Shown piece by piece: positions 18,030-26,521 of a stretch of DNA of 64,000 bases; positions within the stretch are counted from its first letter, which is position 1, and the number at the start of each line of letters is the position of its first letter. Both the position numbers and the translations under genes were made by a program. The notes beneath the pieces are model-generated. The model did not search any database. It had not been told where the DNA came from and saw only the letters and a program-made list of their open reading frames with translations. Source of the DNA: Chlorobiota bacterium (GTDB lineage Bacteria; Bacteroidota; Bacteroidia; Bacteroidales; Marinilabiliaceae); contig JAADEM010000002.1 in the NCBI GenBank assembly GCA_013153405.1, positions 1 to 64,000 of the forward strand, written 5' to 3'.

Positions 18030-18063
18030 AAAAAAAAAGCCCGCAGGAAATTCCAACGGGCTT
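18030..18063 (-). terminator. Intrinsic terminator after DUF4837 gene
   Basis: On the minus strand the stem AAGCCCG/CGGGCTT with a 13-base loop is followed by a run of eight or nine T. It ends the transcript of the 18-20 kb envelope genes. Confidence 0.85.
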
Positions 18064-18084
18064 AAAATACAATCCGGATTCAAT

Positions 18085-19089
18085 TTATTTCTTATCGGTA
18101 TTTTTATCTACTTTCTTATAAGAGTAAAGAACAGCCTCTAGTTGTCTGATCTTATTTCTTTTATCATTCTTTTCAGGCGAATACACATAAGCATCAAGAA
18201 CGATAACACGGTTATGCTCTTTATCGAGGTGAGCGTGCAGAATCCACGGTCCGCCCATCATATCACCTACAACCTTCCACAACCCTCTCATTTCAACCAC
18301 TTTCTCTCCATTTATCCGGGTAGTTTTATAAATCGGAGGAAATTCCATTTCTGTTGACATATATGAACCTTCGGTCGGTCCGGGAACGTTTTTCTTCAAT
18401 ATTGAATCCCGTTTATTAAGCAAGTACTCTTTCGAGAATGTACCCTCGCCTACATACGGGAATGAATAAACCATAATTCCTTCACTTGCAGCAGGACTTC
18501 CTGCATTCATCCAGATAAAATCTTTCTTTTCATTTATTCTGGTAAAGCTATTAGGGATAGTAACAAACACACCATATTTTGCTCTTATTTTATCCGAGAA
18601 CTCTTTATTGATATATTTTCTGTAATATTTCATGCTTCGTTCCCGTTCTGCTTTATTAAAAAAGCTCAATATCCGTATTTCATGCCTTTTTAGAAGTTTC
18701 AGAAATTCTTTCTCGTTTTTTGCATTTATTTTAATCAGAGCCTGTTCTTTGGCCCAGACATCCTTATAGTAAAGTACCGTATCTGCTTCCACCTTAGGGG
18801 ATATTTTTACCATGAGAAGATTCCGGTAGGTTTTCATAAAATCATTCAGTCCTTCATACGATATCGTTGAAACATCGAACATCGGTTCGGGCTGAGGCAA
18901 TCCCATATATGGCTGTTGCAAAATTTCCAACAATGTTTTTCCGGCATCCTTATCTTTCCAGGTATCATTTATTACAACTAACAATTCACCTGCCTTACCT
19001 CCGGCATTCGGTTTATATCCGTCAGAACTTTTACACCCTGAAAAGAATGTAATAAGCAGTATTAAAGAAAATACAATAGATGCTTTCAT
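18085..19089 (-). CDS. DUF4837 family lipoprotein
   Basis: A 334-residue predicted lipoprotein with signal peptide and lipobox FFSGC (Cys19). The body resembles the DUF4837 family, conserved in Bacteroidota and without an assigned reaction. Visible hallmarks include KAGELLVVINDTWKDKDAG near the N terminus and the HAHLDKEHNRVIVLDAYVY segment near the C terminus. Its ATG overlaps the stop of the upstream lytic transglycosylase by four bases, so the two are translationally coupled and possibly linked in peptidoglycan or envelope maintenance (inference). A strong terminator follows. Confidence 0.85.
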   Translation of the reverse strand: MKASIVFSLILLITFFSGCKSSDGYKPNAGGKAGELLVVINDTWKDKDAGKTLLEILQQPYMGLPQPEPMFDVSTISYEGLNDFMKTYRNLLMVKISPKVEADTVLYYKDVWAKEQALIKINAKNEKEFLKLLKRHEIRILSFFNKAERERSMKYYRKYINKEFSDKIRAKYGVFVTIPNSFTRINEKKDFIWMNAGSPAASEGIMVYSFPYVGEGTFSKEYLLNKRDSILKKNVPGPTEGSYMSTEMEFPPIYKTTRINGEKVVEMRGLWKVVGDMMGGPWILHAHLDKEHNRVIVLDAYVYSPEKNDKRNKIRQLEAVLYSYKKVDKNTDKK

Positions 19090-20330
19090 GGCTTTATATT
19101 TTTGTGAAACAATTTTCTGTTTTTATTATTAAAGGTATAATTAAAATTAATGTTTTTTTTACTTTTTCCAAAAACTTCATCAACAATAAAAAAGCCATTA
19201 TTCCTTACCGGTTTCCAAACTATCAGTGTTTGTCCCGGATATATATTCTTATTTTTCAAACCATTCCAGAACACAATATCGTCTACCCTGCAATTGTACC
19301 TTATTGCTAATTTGTGAAAGAACTCTCCTTTTTTAACAACACATAATGTTTTCATCCTGTTGGTAGTATCGCCAACAGGCACATAATTAACCACAGGTTT
19401 TTCGGTTGGACTAAGTGACGGTTCATTACTAATAAATTCTTTAACTGCACTCTTTGGAAGGAAAATTCTCACAGGCAGATCTGCCGCGGGAATAAAATCT
19501 TTAATAAACACCGGATTAAGCCATTTTACAATGTCCTCATCAACTCCTGCAGCTTCACTAATTTGCTTAATAGTAAGAGGTTTATTTATAAACACGGTAT
19601 CTACATCATCAAATTGTATAAAATGCGGGACGGGTTTAATGTCATAATTTTTATAATAATTCATCACATAATTCACTGCAATAAAAGCAGGGACATATGC
19701 TTTAACCTGCGCTGGCAAATAGGGTTGAAGCTCCCAGAAATTTGTTTTACCTCCCGAACGTTCTATTGCTTTTTTCACCACACCTATACCACCATTGTAT
19801 GCAGCTATAGCAAGTTGCCAGTCGTTTAAGTTCCGATACAGATATGCCAGATATCTGCAGGCAGCATCAGTACTTTTCACAGGATCGCAGCGCTCATCGA
19901 TATAAGAATCAATTTTAAGATCGAACATTCTGGATGCATGGTACAGAAACTGCCATAACCCCATTGCTCCCGATGAAGATTTAGCCCTTGGATCAAGAGC
20001 CGATTCAATAACTGCCAGATATTTTAACTCCAGTGGAAGATTGTATTTACTAAGATATTCTTCAAAAAGGGGAAAGTAATATTCTGAACGTCCGATAATA
20101 CGGCTAAGATGTTCACGTCGTTTAACAACATAAACATCAATATATGCCTTAACCTGCTTATTATATTCCAGTTTTACAGGTGTTTTTGCATCCAGTTCTT
20201 TAAATCTGGACTGATACAACCATTCCGGATATTCAGGAGCTGAGGATTTTACAGGTGTCTGAGCAGACAACAACAATGAAACAAACAGCAATTCAAGTGC
20301 AAAAAATAATTTAATGCCGGTTGTTTTCAT
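19086..20330 (-). CDS. MltD-like lytic transglycosylase with SLT and LysM domains
   Basis: A 414-residue secreted murein lytic transglycosylase that cleaves MurNAc-GlcNAc bonds with 1,6-anhydro product formation. The signal peptide ends at LLSA before Gln24. The SLT domain lies at about 95-230, with the catalytic Glu in YLAVIESALDP and the conserved SGAMGLWQF and AIAAYNGGIGVVKKAI motifs. A degenerate LysM-like segment near 260-305 and a clear LysM at about 340-385 (HKLAIRYNCRVDDIVFWNGL) provide peptidoglycan binding. The last four bases overlap the DUF4837 start. It is separated from tatA by an intrinsic terminator, so it probably has its own promoter. Confidence 0.92.
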   Translation of the reverse strand: MKTTGIKLFFALELLFVSLLLSAQTPVKSSAPEYPEWLYQSRFKELDAKTPVKLEYNKQVKAYIDVYVVKRREHLSRIIGRSEYYFPLFEEYLSKYNLPLELKYLAVIESALDPRAKSSSGAMGLWQFLYHASRMFDLKIDSYIDERCDPVKSTDAACRYLAYLYRNLNDWQLAIAAYNGGIGVVKKAIERSGGKTNFWELQPYLPAQVKAYVPAFIAVNYVMNYYKNYDIKPVPHFIQFDDVDTVFINKPLTIKQISEAAGVDEDIVKWLNPVFIKDFIPAADLPVRIFLPKSAVKEFISNEPSLSPTEKPVVNYVPVGDTTNRMKTLCVVKKGEFFHKLAIRYNCRVDDIVFWNGLKNKNIYPGQTLIVWKPVRNNGFFIVDEVFGKSKKNINFNYTFNNKNRKLFHKNIKP

Positions 20331-20335
20331 TATGT

Positions 20336-20368
20336 TAAAAAATAAAGGCCGGATTACATGACCGGCCT
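20336..20368 (-). terminator. Intrinsic terminator after tatA homologue
   Basis: Stem AGGCCGG (20346-20352) with CCGGCCT (20362-20368), 9-base loop. On the minus strand it is followed by TTATTTTTTA. It separates tatA from the downstream transglycosylase gene. Confidence 0.8.
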
Positions 20369-20409
20369 GATTTTAATATTCTCAAAGCTCATAAAAGCTT
20401 AAAATATTA

Positions 20410-20619
20410 TTAATCTTTTATTGCTTCTTTATTATTCTTTTCAGCAGTTTTGTCTTCAAGGCCTTCTTCCTTTGCTTTTTTAAATTCTCTCATCCCCTGC
20501 CCGAGACCACGCATCAATTCCGGAATTTTTCTTCCACCAAATAATAAAACAATAGCTAAAATAACTAGAATCCACTCGTAGCCACTTGGCATCAACAAAA
20601 AAATATTTGAACTATACAT
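20410..20619 (-). CDS. TatA/E family twin-arginine translocase subunit
   Basis: A 69-residue protein with one N-terminal transmembrane helix ([14 protein letters not shown]), the FGG-RKIPEL hinge and an amphipathic helix ([16 protein letters not shown]), then a charged tail. These are the TatA hallmarks. It forms the pore-lining part of the Tat system that exports folded proteins; the Rieske protein at 12.8 kb is a likely client. A second in-frame Met at residue 10 (MPSGYEW) may be the true start. No tatC is in the window. It lies 43 bases after rseP in the same orientation. Confidence 0.93.
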   Translation of the reverse strand: MYSSNIFLLMPSGYEWILVILAIVLLFGGRKIPELMRGLGQGMREFKKAKEEGLEDKTAEKNNKEAIKD

Positions 20620-20662
20620 TGGTTTAATTTTTTATTATGACAAATTTAATAATCTTTAGTTG

Positions 20663-21982
20663 CTATTTACTAAAAAATGCTTTAAAAATATCATTTCCGT
20701 TTGCATACAGCAGTAAACCAAGCAACAACACCATTCCTGCCACCTGAGCATATTCAAGAAATTTATCACTGGGCTTACGTCCTGTAATGATTTCATACAA
20801 AAGGAATAATACATGTCCCCCGTCAAGAGCAGGGATAGGCAGAATGTTCATAAATGCCAGAATAAGAGATATCAGAGCCGTATTACTCCAGAATACATAC
20901 CAATTCCACGAAGACGGGAAAAGATTGCCCATAGTGCCGAAACCACCAAGCTGTTTAACCCCCTCTTTGGTAAATATAAGCTTAAGTTGCTTTATATAAT
21001 CCACAAGAATTTTAAACCCTTTCTTAATTCCTGCCGGAGCTGCCTCCCAGAAACCGTACCTGAACTGTTTAACTTTCAGAAAATCGGGTTGTTTATTTCC
21101 TACACCAATAATGCCTTTCTCGGGTACATGAACTGTAAGACTTTTTAGTTCACCATTTCTTACAAGATCAATGACGATATTTTTTCCTGCATTTGAAACT
21201 ATCGCCTTCTGAAACTGGTGAAAAAAAGATGCCGGTTGTCCGTTTACAGAAATAATACTATCCCCTTTCATTATACCTGCTTTTTGTGCAGGAGAGTTGG
21301 GGATAACAGAATCAATAACGGCAGGTATCCGGAACTCGGCAAACGTTCTTACACCGGATGCCATTATTTTCTGTCCGAAATCTTCCGGAATAGGCAATGT
21401 AAATGTTGAATCACCCCTGACAACAGTAAGGCTCTTTACATCTTCAAGAAGAATATGTTTGGTAATATCAGATACTGTATTCACCTTAAAGGTATCGACA
21501 TAAATTACCCTGTCTCCATCTTTAAGTCCGATTTCGTGAGCAACCGGTGCATAATAAAACCCGTACTTTGCACTTCCGGCATCATAGTACGATTCGCCCC
21601 ATGTATACAAAACGAACCAGAAAATAACAAAGGCTGTGATAAAATTAACAAGAACCCCGCCAATCATTATCAGTAATCGTTGCCATGCCGGTTTTGCTCT
21701 GAACTCCCAGGGTTGAGGAGGTTGCTTCAACGCCTCTTTATCCATCGATTCATCGATCATTCCTGATATCTTCACATATCCTCCCAATGGCAACCAACCT
21801 ATACCGTATTCTGTTTCTCCTTTTTTTATTTTAAAAAGTGAGAACCATGGATTAAAAAACAGATAAAATTTCTCCACCCTTGTTTTAAACAATTTGGCAA
21901 AAAAGAAATGCCCGAACTCATGCAATATTACAAGCAAGGAGAGACTTAAGATAAGCTGTATTGCTTTTATAAATATATCCAT
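20663..21982 (-). CDS. rseP: RseP-type site-2 protease (intramembrane zinc metalloprotease)
   Basis: A 439-residue intramembrane metalloprotease that performs regulated intramembrane proteolysis of anti-sigma factors and clears signal-peptide remnants. The zinc site HEFGH is in the first helix (residues 21-25), and the third ligand is in NILPIPALDGGH near the C terminus. A PDZ domain lies around 225-300 (SPAQKAGIMKGDSIISVNG), preceded by a degenerate one. A promoter-like element lies just upstream, so it may be expressed separately from dxr although it sits in the same minus-strand series. Confidence 0.95.
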   Translation of the reverse strand: MDIFIKAIQLILSLSLLVILHEFGHFFFAKLFKTRVEKFYLFFNPWFSLFKIKKGETEYGIGWLPLGGYVKISGMIDESMDKEALKQPPQPWEFRAKPAWQRLLIMIGGVLVNFITAFVIFWFVLYTWGESYYDAGSAKYGFYYAPVAHEIGLKDGDRVIYVDTFKVNTVSDITKHILLEDVKSLTVVRGDSTFTLPIPEDFGQKIMASGVRTFAEFRIPAVIDSVIPNSPAQKAGIMKGDSIISVNGQPASFFHQFQKAIVSNAGKNIVIDLVRNGELKSLTVHVPEKGIIGVGNKQPDFLKVKQFRYGFWEAAPAGIKKGFKILVDYIKQLKLIFTKEGVKQLGGFGTMGNLFPSSWNWYVFWSNTALISLILAFMNILPIPALDGGHVLFLLYEIITGRKPSDKFLEYAQVAGMVLLLGLLLYANGNDIFKAFFSK

Positions 21983-22010
21983 TAACTATTATTTTTCAAA
22001 TTAAGAGCCA

Positions 22011-22040
22011 CAAAGATACTTTTTTCAGAATAATTACCAA
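22011..22040 (-). promoter_or_regulatory. Promoter candidate for rseP
   Basis: On the minus strand TTGG (22040-22037), 18 bases, then TATCTTTG (22018-22011), an exact -7 consensus match. The leader to the ATG at 21982 would be about 20-25 bases. Confidence 0.55.
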
Positions 22041-22135
22041 TTACATAAACACCAGAGTAAAAAATATTTGACAAATATATTATTGTTTATTTTCTATCCC
22101 TACCAACACAATCAAACATAAAAACAATTTATAGA

Positions 22136-23293
22136 CTACAGCCCCTTTATGTATTTTAATGCGAATTCTCTTGCCGTTTTATCCAGAACTAAATAATCAT
22201 CCAGCGTGGGATGCGATACATATTCAACACCTTCCATTGTTCGTTCTATAATATCAAACATCTGAAGAAAACCAATCTTATCATTCAGAAAAGCATCAAC
22301 TGCTATCTCATTGGCAGCATTCAGCACACAAGGCATACTGCCGCCTTCTTCCATTGCCCGGTAAGCCAAAGCAACACTCTTAAATATATCCTCATTTAAT
22401 TTCTCAAAAGTAAGCTGAGGATAATCAAGAAAATTAAAACGTTCAAAATCAGACTTCAAACGTCCCGGAAAAGTTAAAGCATACTGAATGGGTAAACGCA
22501 TATCCGGCAAGCCCATTTGCGCTTTCATTGAACCATCCTCAAACTGTACAATTGAGTGTATTATTGACTGAGGATGAACAATAATATCAATTTGTTCAGG
22601 CTTAAGACCAAAAAGCCACTTAGCTTCTATTGCTTCCAGTCCTTTATTCATCATCGAAGCCGAATCAATAGTGATTTTATTTCCCATCGACCAGTTAGGA
22701 TGATTTAGTGCATCTTCCCTCGATACATTCATCATATGCTCAAGCGACTTTCCACGAAAAGGCCCGCCTGATGCAGTCAGATAAATTTTTTCAACTGAAT
22801 TTCCTATTTCACCGGCAAGACATTGAAAAATTGCGGAATGCTCCGAATCAACCGGTAATATGCTCACTTTATTTTTCAGTGCCAGCTCTGTAACAATCTC
22901 TCCGGCAACAACCATAGTTTCTTTATTTGCCAATGCTATAGTTTTTCCGGCTTTAATAGCATTCACGGTTGGTGTTAAGCCTGAAAATCCTACCATAGCA
23001 GTCAGAACCACATCAATATTACTTCCCTGAACCACCTGATCAATTGCACTACTTCCGGCATAAACCTTAACCGGCTCTCGTGCCAATGCAGTTTTTACCT
23101 CTTCATACTTATCTTCGTTTCCTATCACTACCGAATCAGGCTTAAACTTTACGGCCTGATTTATCAGTTCATCCACACTGTTCAATGCAGTTAAGACCTC
23201 AACCTCAAAATCATCCGGATGTTTTTCTATTACTTCCAGAGTCTGTTTTCCTATCGAACCTGTTGAACCCAATATTGCAACCCGCTTTCTCAT
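22136..23293 (-). CDS. dxr: 1-deoxy-D-xylulose 5-phosphate reductoisomerase
   Basis: A 385-residue enzyme of normal length for Dxr. It converts DXP to 2-C-methyl-D-erythritol 4-phosphate with NADPH, the second step of the MEP isoprenoid pathway. The NADPH loop is GSTGSIGKQTL near the start. The substrate and metal-site motifs are VDSEHSAIFQCL, TASGGPF, NHPNWSMG, KITIDSASMMNKGLE and VHPQSIIHS. It begins 26 bases after the M23 peptidase gene ends and is followed by rseP, an order common in this phylum. Isoprenoid supply here feeds undecaprenyl phosphate and quinones. Confidence 0.97.
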   Translation of the reverse strand: MRKRVAILGSTGSIGKQTLEVIEKHPDDFEVEVLTALNSVDELINQAVKFKPDSVVIGNEDKYEEVKTALAREPVKVYAGSSAIDQVVQGSNIDVVLTAMVGFSGLTPTVNAIKAGKTIALANKETMVVAGEIVTELALKNKVSILPVDSEHSAIFQCLAGEIGNSVEKIYLTASGGPFRGKSLEHMMNVSREDALNHPNWSMGNKITIDSASMMNKGLEAIEAKWLFGLKPEQIDIIVHPQSIIHSIVQFEDGSMKAQMGLPDMRLPIQYALTFPGRLKSDFERFNFLDYPQLTFEKLNEDIFKSVALAYRAMEEGGSMPCVLNAANEIAVDAFLNDKIGFLQMFDIIERTMEGVEYVSHPTLDDYLVLDKTAREFALKYIKGL

Positions 23294-23319
23294 ATATTAC
23301 GCTTTAATGTGTCTCAAAA

Positions 23320-24204
23320 TTAATTAAAGTCCATGTATTCTTCAGGATTCAAAGGAGCCCCGTTGTACCATAGTTCGAAATGTAAATGCGGACCGGTAGT
23401 GAACTCTCCCGAATTCCCCACAATTGCTATTGCTTCTCCGGCTTTTACCCTGTCTCCGGGTTTCTTCAGCAATAAAGAGTTATGTTTATAAAAAGACACC
23501 AGATTGTTTGAGTGCTGAATACCTATCACATATCCGGTTTCAACTGTCCATCCGGCAAAAAAAACAGTACCGTCAAGTACAGCAGACACCCTGGCTTCGG
23601 GACCTGCCACAATATCAACTCCGTAATGTCCCTGAGCCCCGCCAAAACGATTCACGATTACACCTTTTAATGGAGGGAAAAAAGATGTTTGCTCCAGACC
23701 AGGTTTATTAAGCGCTGGTTTCTGTGATGACAGGTTAAACTTTTCCTGTTCTTCCACTTGTAAACGAAACAATGAATCTTCAACAGATTTTTTGAAATGT
23801 ATCTTATGCTTGGCTTTCACATCTTTTTCATCTTTCATTACATCATCAGGAGAAGCACCTTTGGGAATTTCACCGTTTACAATCGATTTTATGTCATTAA
23901 AAAAACGATCTCTTCGCTGTATCTCTTCAACCAGGGAATCCACCAATTGAGCATTTCGTACTATCATACGACGCTCTTCCCCCGAAGGATATCCAGGAAT
24001 ATATTCCCTGAGCCCGGTAAATGCAATCAATAATATTACCAACACAATTAACAGCATTGAGGTTACCCCGACAACTGTAAACACCTTTAACCGGGACAAA
24101 CGCATGCCCAACACCTCTTCATATGTTTGTTCATTGAAAATTGAAAGCCGGTAATGATATCTCAGCTTTTCATAAAAAGACTTTGTTTTATCTGATTTTG
24201 CCAT
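23320..24204 (-). CDS. M23 family metallopeptidase (LytM domain), membrane-anchored
   Basis: A 294-residue protein. The N terminus is cytoplasmic, with a helix at about residues 40-65 (VFTVVGVTSMLLIVLVILLIAF). A coiled region follows, and then a LytM/peptidase M23 domain at about 180-290. Zinc-site motifs HYGVDIV and HLHFELWYNG are both present, so the enzyme should be an active peptidoglycan endopeptidase. An ATG 33 bases upstream would add an unusual N terminus. The start at 24204 (MAKSDKTKSFYEKLRYHYRL) is preferred because it begins with the conserved family segment. It is the first gene of the M23-dxr series. Confidence 0.9.
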   Translation of the reverse strand: MAKSDKTKSFYEKLRYHYRLSIFNEQTYEEVLGMRLSRLKVFTVVGVTSMLLIVLVILLIAFTGLREYIPGYPSGEERRMIVRNAQLVDSLVEEIQRRDRFFNDIKSIVNGEIPKGASPDDVMKDEKDVKAKHKIHFKKSVEDSLFRLQVEEQEKFNLSSQKPALNKPGLEQTSFFPPLKGVIVNRFGGAQGHYGVDIVAGPEARVSAVLDGTVFFAGWTVETGYVIGIQHSNNLVSFYKHNSLLLKKPGDRVKAGEAIAIVGNSGEFTTGPHLHFELWYNGAPLNPEEYMDFN

Positions 24205-24234
24205 TTCTTTATTTATAGTTTTCCGGAACGCAAG

Positions 24235-24242
24235 CAAAGTTA
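24235..24242 (-). promoter_or_regulatory. -7 element for the M23-dxr operon
   Basis: Minus-strand TAACTTTG, an exact TAnnTTTG match, lies 30 bases before the preferred ATG at 24204. That location also supports the shorter start. A -33 partner at normal distance is not obvious. Confidence 0.45.
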
Positions 24243-24290
24243 TAAATTATATTATGGCTCTATCATCACTCAAACTTTTTTTGTAAAAAA

Positions 24291-24322
24291 TTTGGCAATA
24301 AAAATCCAAAGCTCTATATTTG
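24291..24322 (+). promoter_or_regulatory. Promoter of the initiator tRNA
   Basis: TTTG (24291-24294), a 20-base spacer and TATATTTG (24315-24322) give a full match to the Bacteroidota -33/-7 consensus. The tRNA 5' end follows after 38 bases. Confidence 0.75.
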
Positions 24323-24360
24323 CACTCGCAAAAACGAAAAAACGATTTGTTAAGATATAT

Positions 24361-24433
<73 letters not shown>

Positions 24434-24435
24434 CT

Positions 24436-24466
24436 AAAAAAAGCCGTTGATTTCTCAACGGCTTTT
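24436..24466 (+). terminator. Intrinsic terminator after tRNA-fMet
   Basis: AAAAAGCCGTTGA-tttc-TCAACGGCTTTTTTA: a 12-13 bp stem with a 4-base loop and a T run. Its symmetry allows bidirectional use. Confidence 0.9.
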
Positions 24467-24563
24467 TTATTTATCTTGACTAAGATTCAATTAATCAGGC
24501 AAAATCGGATTGACATAAAACAGGCTGCAAATACAAATTACTGTTTGATGTCTGTTTAGATTA

Positions 24564-25601
24564 CTATTTCACCACAACTTTCATAGTTTCTATCGTCATA
24601 TTTTCATCTCCGGCAACCCTCACTAGATAAATCCCCGGAGTTACACCTGTTATGTGTACAATATGTTCGGAGGTTTTCTTAACAACCGTACCTGCAATGG
24701 AATAAACCGTAATTTCAAGACCCTTCGGATTATCAACATTTATACAACCTGTTGAAGGATTAGGATAAACATGCACATCTACCGGTTCCATAGCAACAGA
24801 AGCTGTAGATGTCGTCACTTTCCATATTTTATCAACATATTCGGGATGATCGACAAAAGGATTACGATTGTGCTGATACGAATAAACCACTTCGTTTCTG
24901 TTACGTTCAAAATCATCCACAGGATCTTCTTCATTCCATTTCAAAAGCACATCAAGTTTGGCATGAACAGGTTCTTCTGTATCGTCATCTTCGGGCAGAT
25001 AATCAATAACTCTCAAATCAGGTTCTCCGTTCTCCCCTTCATATCGAGTCGCCATATAAAAAATCATTCTTGCCACATCTCCTTTAACGGCATCTCTAGG
25101 CTGCCAAACCCATATATCATAACTCGTATAACAACCTGTTTCGACACCATTATCCAGATAAGGGGTTGAACATTCATCAAACCACCTGTTATTTCTGGCT
25201 GAATTAACAGAGATATCGCAAGGTCTGATATGGTGACAATCGGTTCCGGGCCCCATATCTGTACCAAAATCTCCTCTTGATTTTGCCCATACATGCTCTC
25301 TGTTCCAACCGGAACCACTATTGTATTCCTGTGCGGCATTAACCGACCAGCCTGTGTAAAACAAAATCACATTATCGGGATTAGACGGATCTCTATCCGT
25401 CTCTTTCAGTATATCCCACACATCGGTGCTACTACTTGTGTACGGATACTCGGTATGTCCTTTTATTATATTGTAAAGTGCTGTCTTAAGCTCATTACCG
25501 GACAATCCTTCTGCATCATCATAATACCCTTCGGGTATCTGAGCAAACAATGAAAACAACGCTGTTGACAGCAATAACAGCGTCAAATTAAATTTTAACA
25601 T
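24564..25601 (-). CDS. Secreted endonuclease I family protein with T9SS sorting domain
   Basis: A 345-residue secreted nuclease. The signal peptide ends at LFA before Gln21. The Endonuclease_1 (His-Me finger) domain covers about 30-260, with the core WNREHVWAKSRGDFG and TDCHHIRPCDISVNSARN; the second motif carries the metal-site His and Asn residues. The last roughly 75 residues are a type A type IX secretion sorting domain (HVYPNPSTGCINV, then ITVYSIAGTVVKK, ending in MKVVVK). The protein should cross the outer membrane by T9SS and be attached or released outside, degrading extracellular DNA for nutrition or biofilm turnover. It is monocistronic. Confidence 0.93.
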   Translation of the reverse strand: MLKFNLTLLLLSTALFSLFAQIPEGYYDDAEGLSGNELKTALYNIIKGHTEYPYTSSSTDVWDILKETDRDPSNPDNVILFYTGWSVNAAQEYNSGSGWNREHVWAKSRGDFGTDMGPGTDCHHIRPCDISVNSARNNRWFDECSTPYLDNGVETGCYTSYDIWVWQPRDAVKGDVARMIFYMATRYEGENGEPDLRVIDYLPEDDDTEEPVHAKLDVLLKWNEEDPVDDFERNRNEVVYSYQHNRNPFVDHPEYVDKIWKVTTSTASVAMEPVDVHVYPNPSTGCINVDNPKGLEITVYSIAGTVVKKTSEHIVHITGVTPGIYLVRVAGDENMTIETMKVVVK

Positions 25602-25740
25602 ATAAAACTGTGTGTAAGGTTCAAGGCGTGAATATAAAAAAAATCATTGCTTATAAAAAATATGAATTAAAAATGAACGTTTTTTCTCATCCTGTGATAT
25701 TAAATAAAAACTGTATTTTTACAACGATAATAAACTAATC

Positions 25741-26520
25741 ATGCCGACTTTTCTGTTCGATAAAATAATATTCGGCCCGGTTAAAAGCCGACGACTGGGC
25801 GTTTCTCTGGGTATAAACCTTTTGCCAGTAGATTCAAAGCTTTGTTCATTCGACTGCATATATTGTGAATGTGGCCTTAATACCGGTTATGAAAATAAAA
25901 AAGTCAGCCTTCCGACACGCAAAGGAGTTGCCGGTGAACTGTCAAAAAAACTATCCGGCATGGTTGAAAAAAATATGCCCCCTGATGTAATAACGTTTGC
26001 TGGTAACGGAGAACCCACACTGCATCCCGAATTTAACGGTATAATTGACGACACTATTGAACTACGCAACAAATATTGTCCCGATGCCAGAATTGCCGTA
26101 CTTAGTAACGCTTCCCGACTAGACAATAAAAATGTTTTCAATGCTCTTTTAAAAGTAGACGACAACATACAAAAACTTGATTCCGGTTTAAAAGAAACCA
26201 TTTTAACACTTGACCGTCCAAACTACAGATTCGATTTAAACAAAACTGTTGAACAGCTTAAAAACTTTAACGGTAAAGTAACAATCCAGACTATGTTTGT
26301 AAAAGGCATGTTTGACGAAAAAATCATAGACAACACCACACAGGAGGATATTGAAGCATGGCTTAAGCTTCTGGAGTACATAAAACCAGGAAGTGTTATG
26401 ATATATACCATAGAAAGAGATACTCCTTTTGACTCTCTTCATAAAGTATCACTGGACGAGTTAAATAAAATAGCACAAAAAGCTGAATCAAAAGGCTTTA
26501 AAACATTAGTTTCAGGATAA
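25741..26520 (+). CDS. Radical SAM protein (COG0731-like)
   Basis: A 259-residue radical SAM enzyme. The [4Fe-4S] cluster motif is CSFDCIYC (Cys35, Cys39, Cys42), preceded by the FGPVKSRRLGVSLGINLLP segment typical of the COG0731 group, which is related to wyosine-base enzymes. The SAM-binding GNGEPTLHPEF motif is near residue 88. The product is unknown. Its stop is one base before the next ATG, so it is co-translated with a glycosyltransferase-like gene. Confidence 0.85.
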   Translation: MPTFLFDKIIFGPVKSRRLGVSLGINLLPVDSKLCSFDCIYCECGLNTGYENKKVSLPTRKGVAGELSKKLSGMVEKNMPPDVITFAGNGEPTLHPEFNGIIDDTIELRNKYCPDARIAVLSNASRLDNKNVFNALLKVDDNIQKLDSGLKETILTLDRPNYRFDLNKTVEQLKNFNGKVTIQTMFVKGMFDEKIIDNTTQEDIEAWLKLLEYIKPGSVMIYTIERDTPFDSLHKVSLDELNKIAQKAESKGFKTLVSG

Positions 26521-26521
26521 T

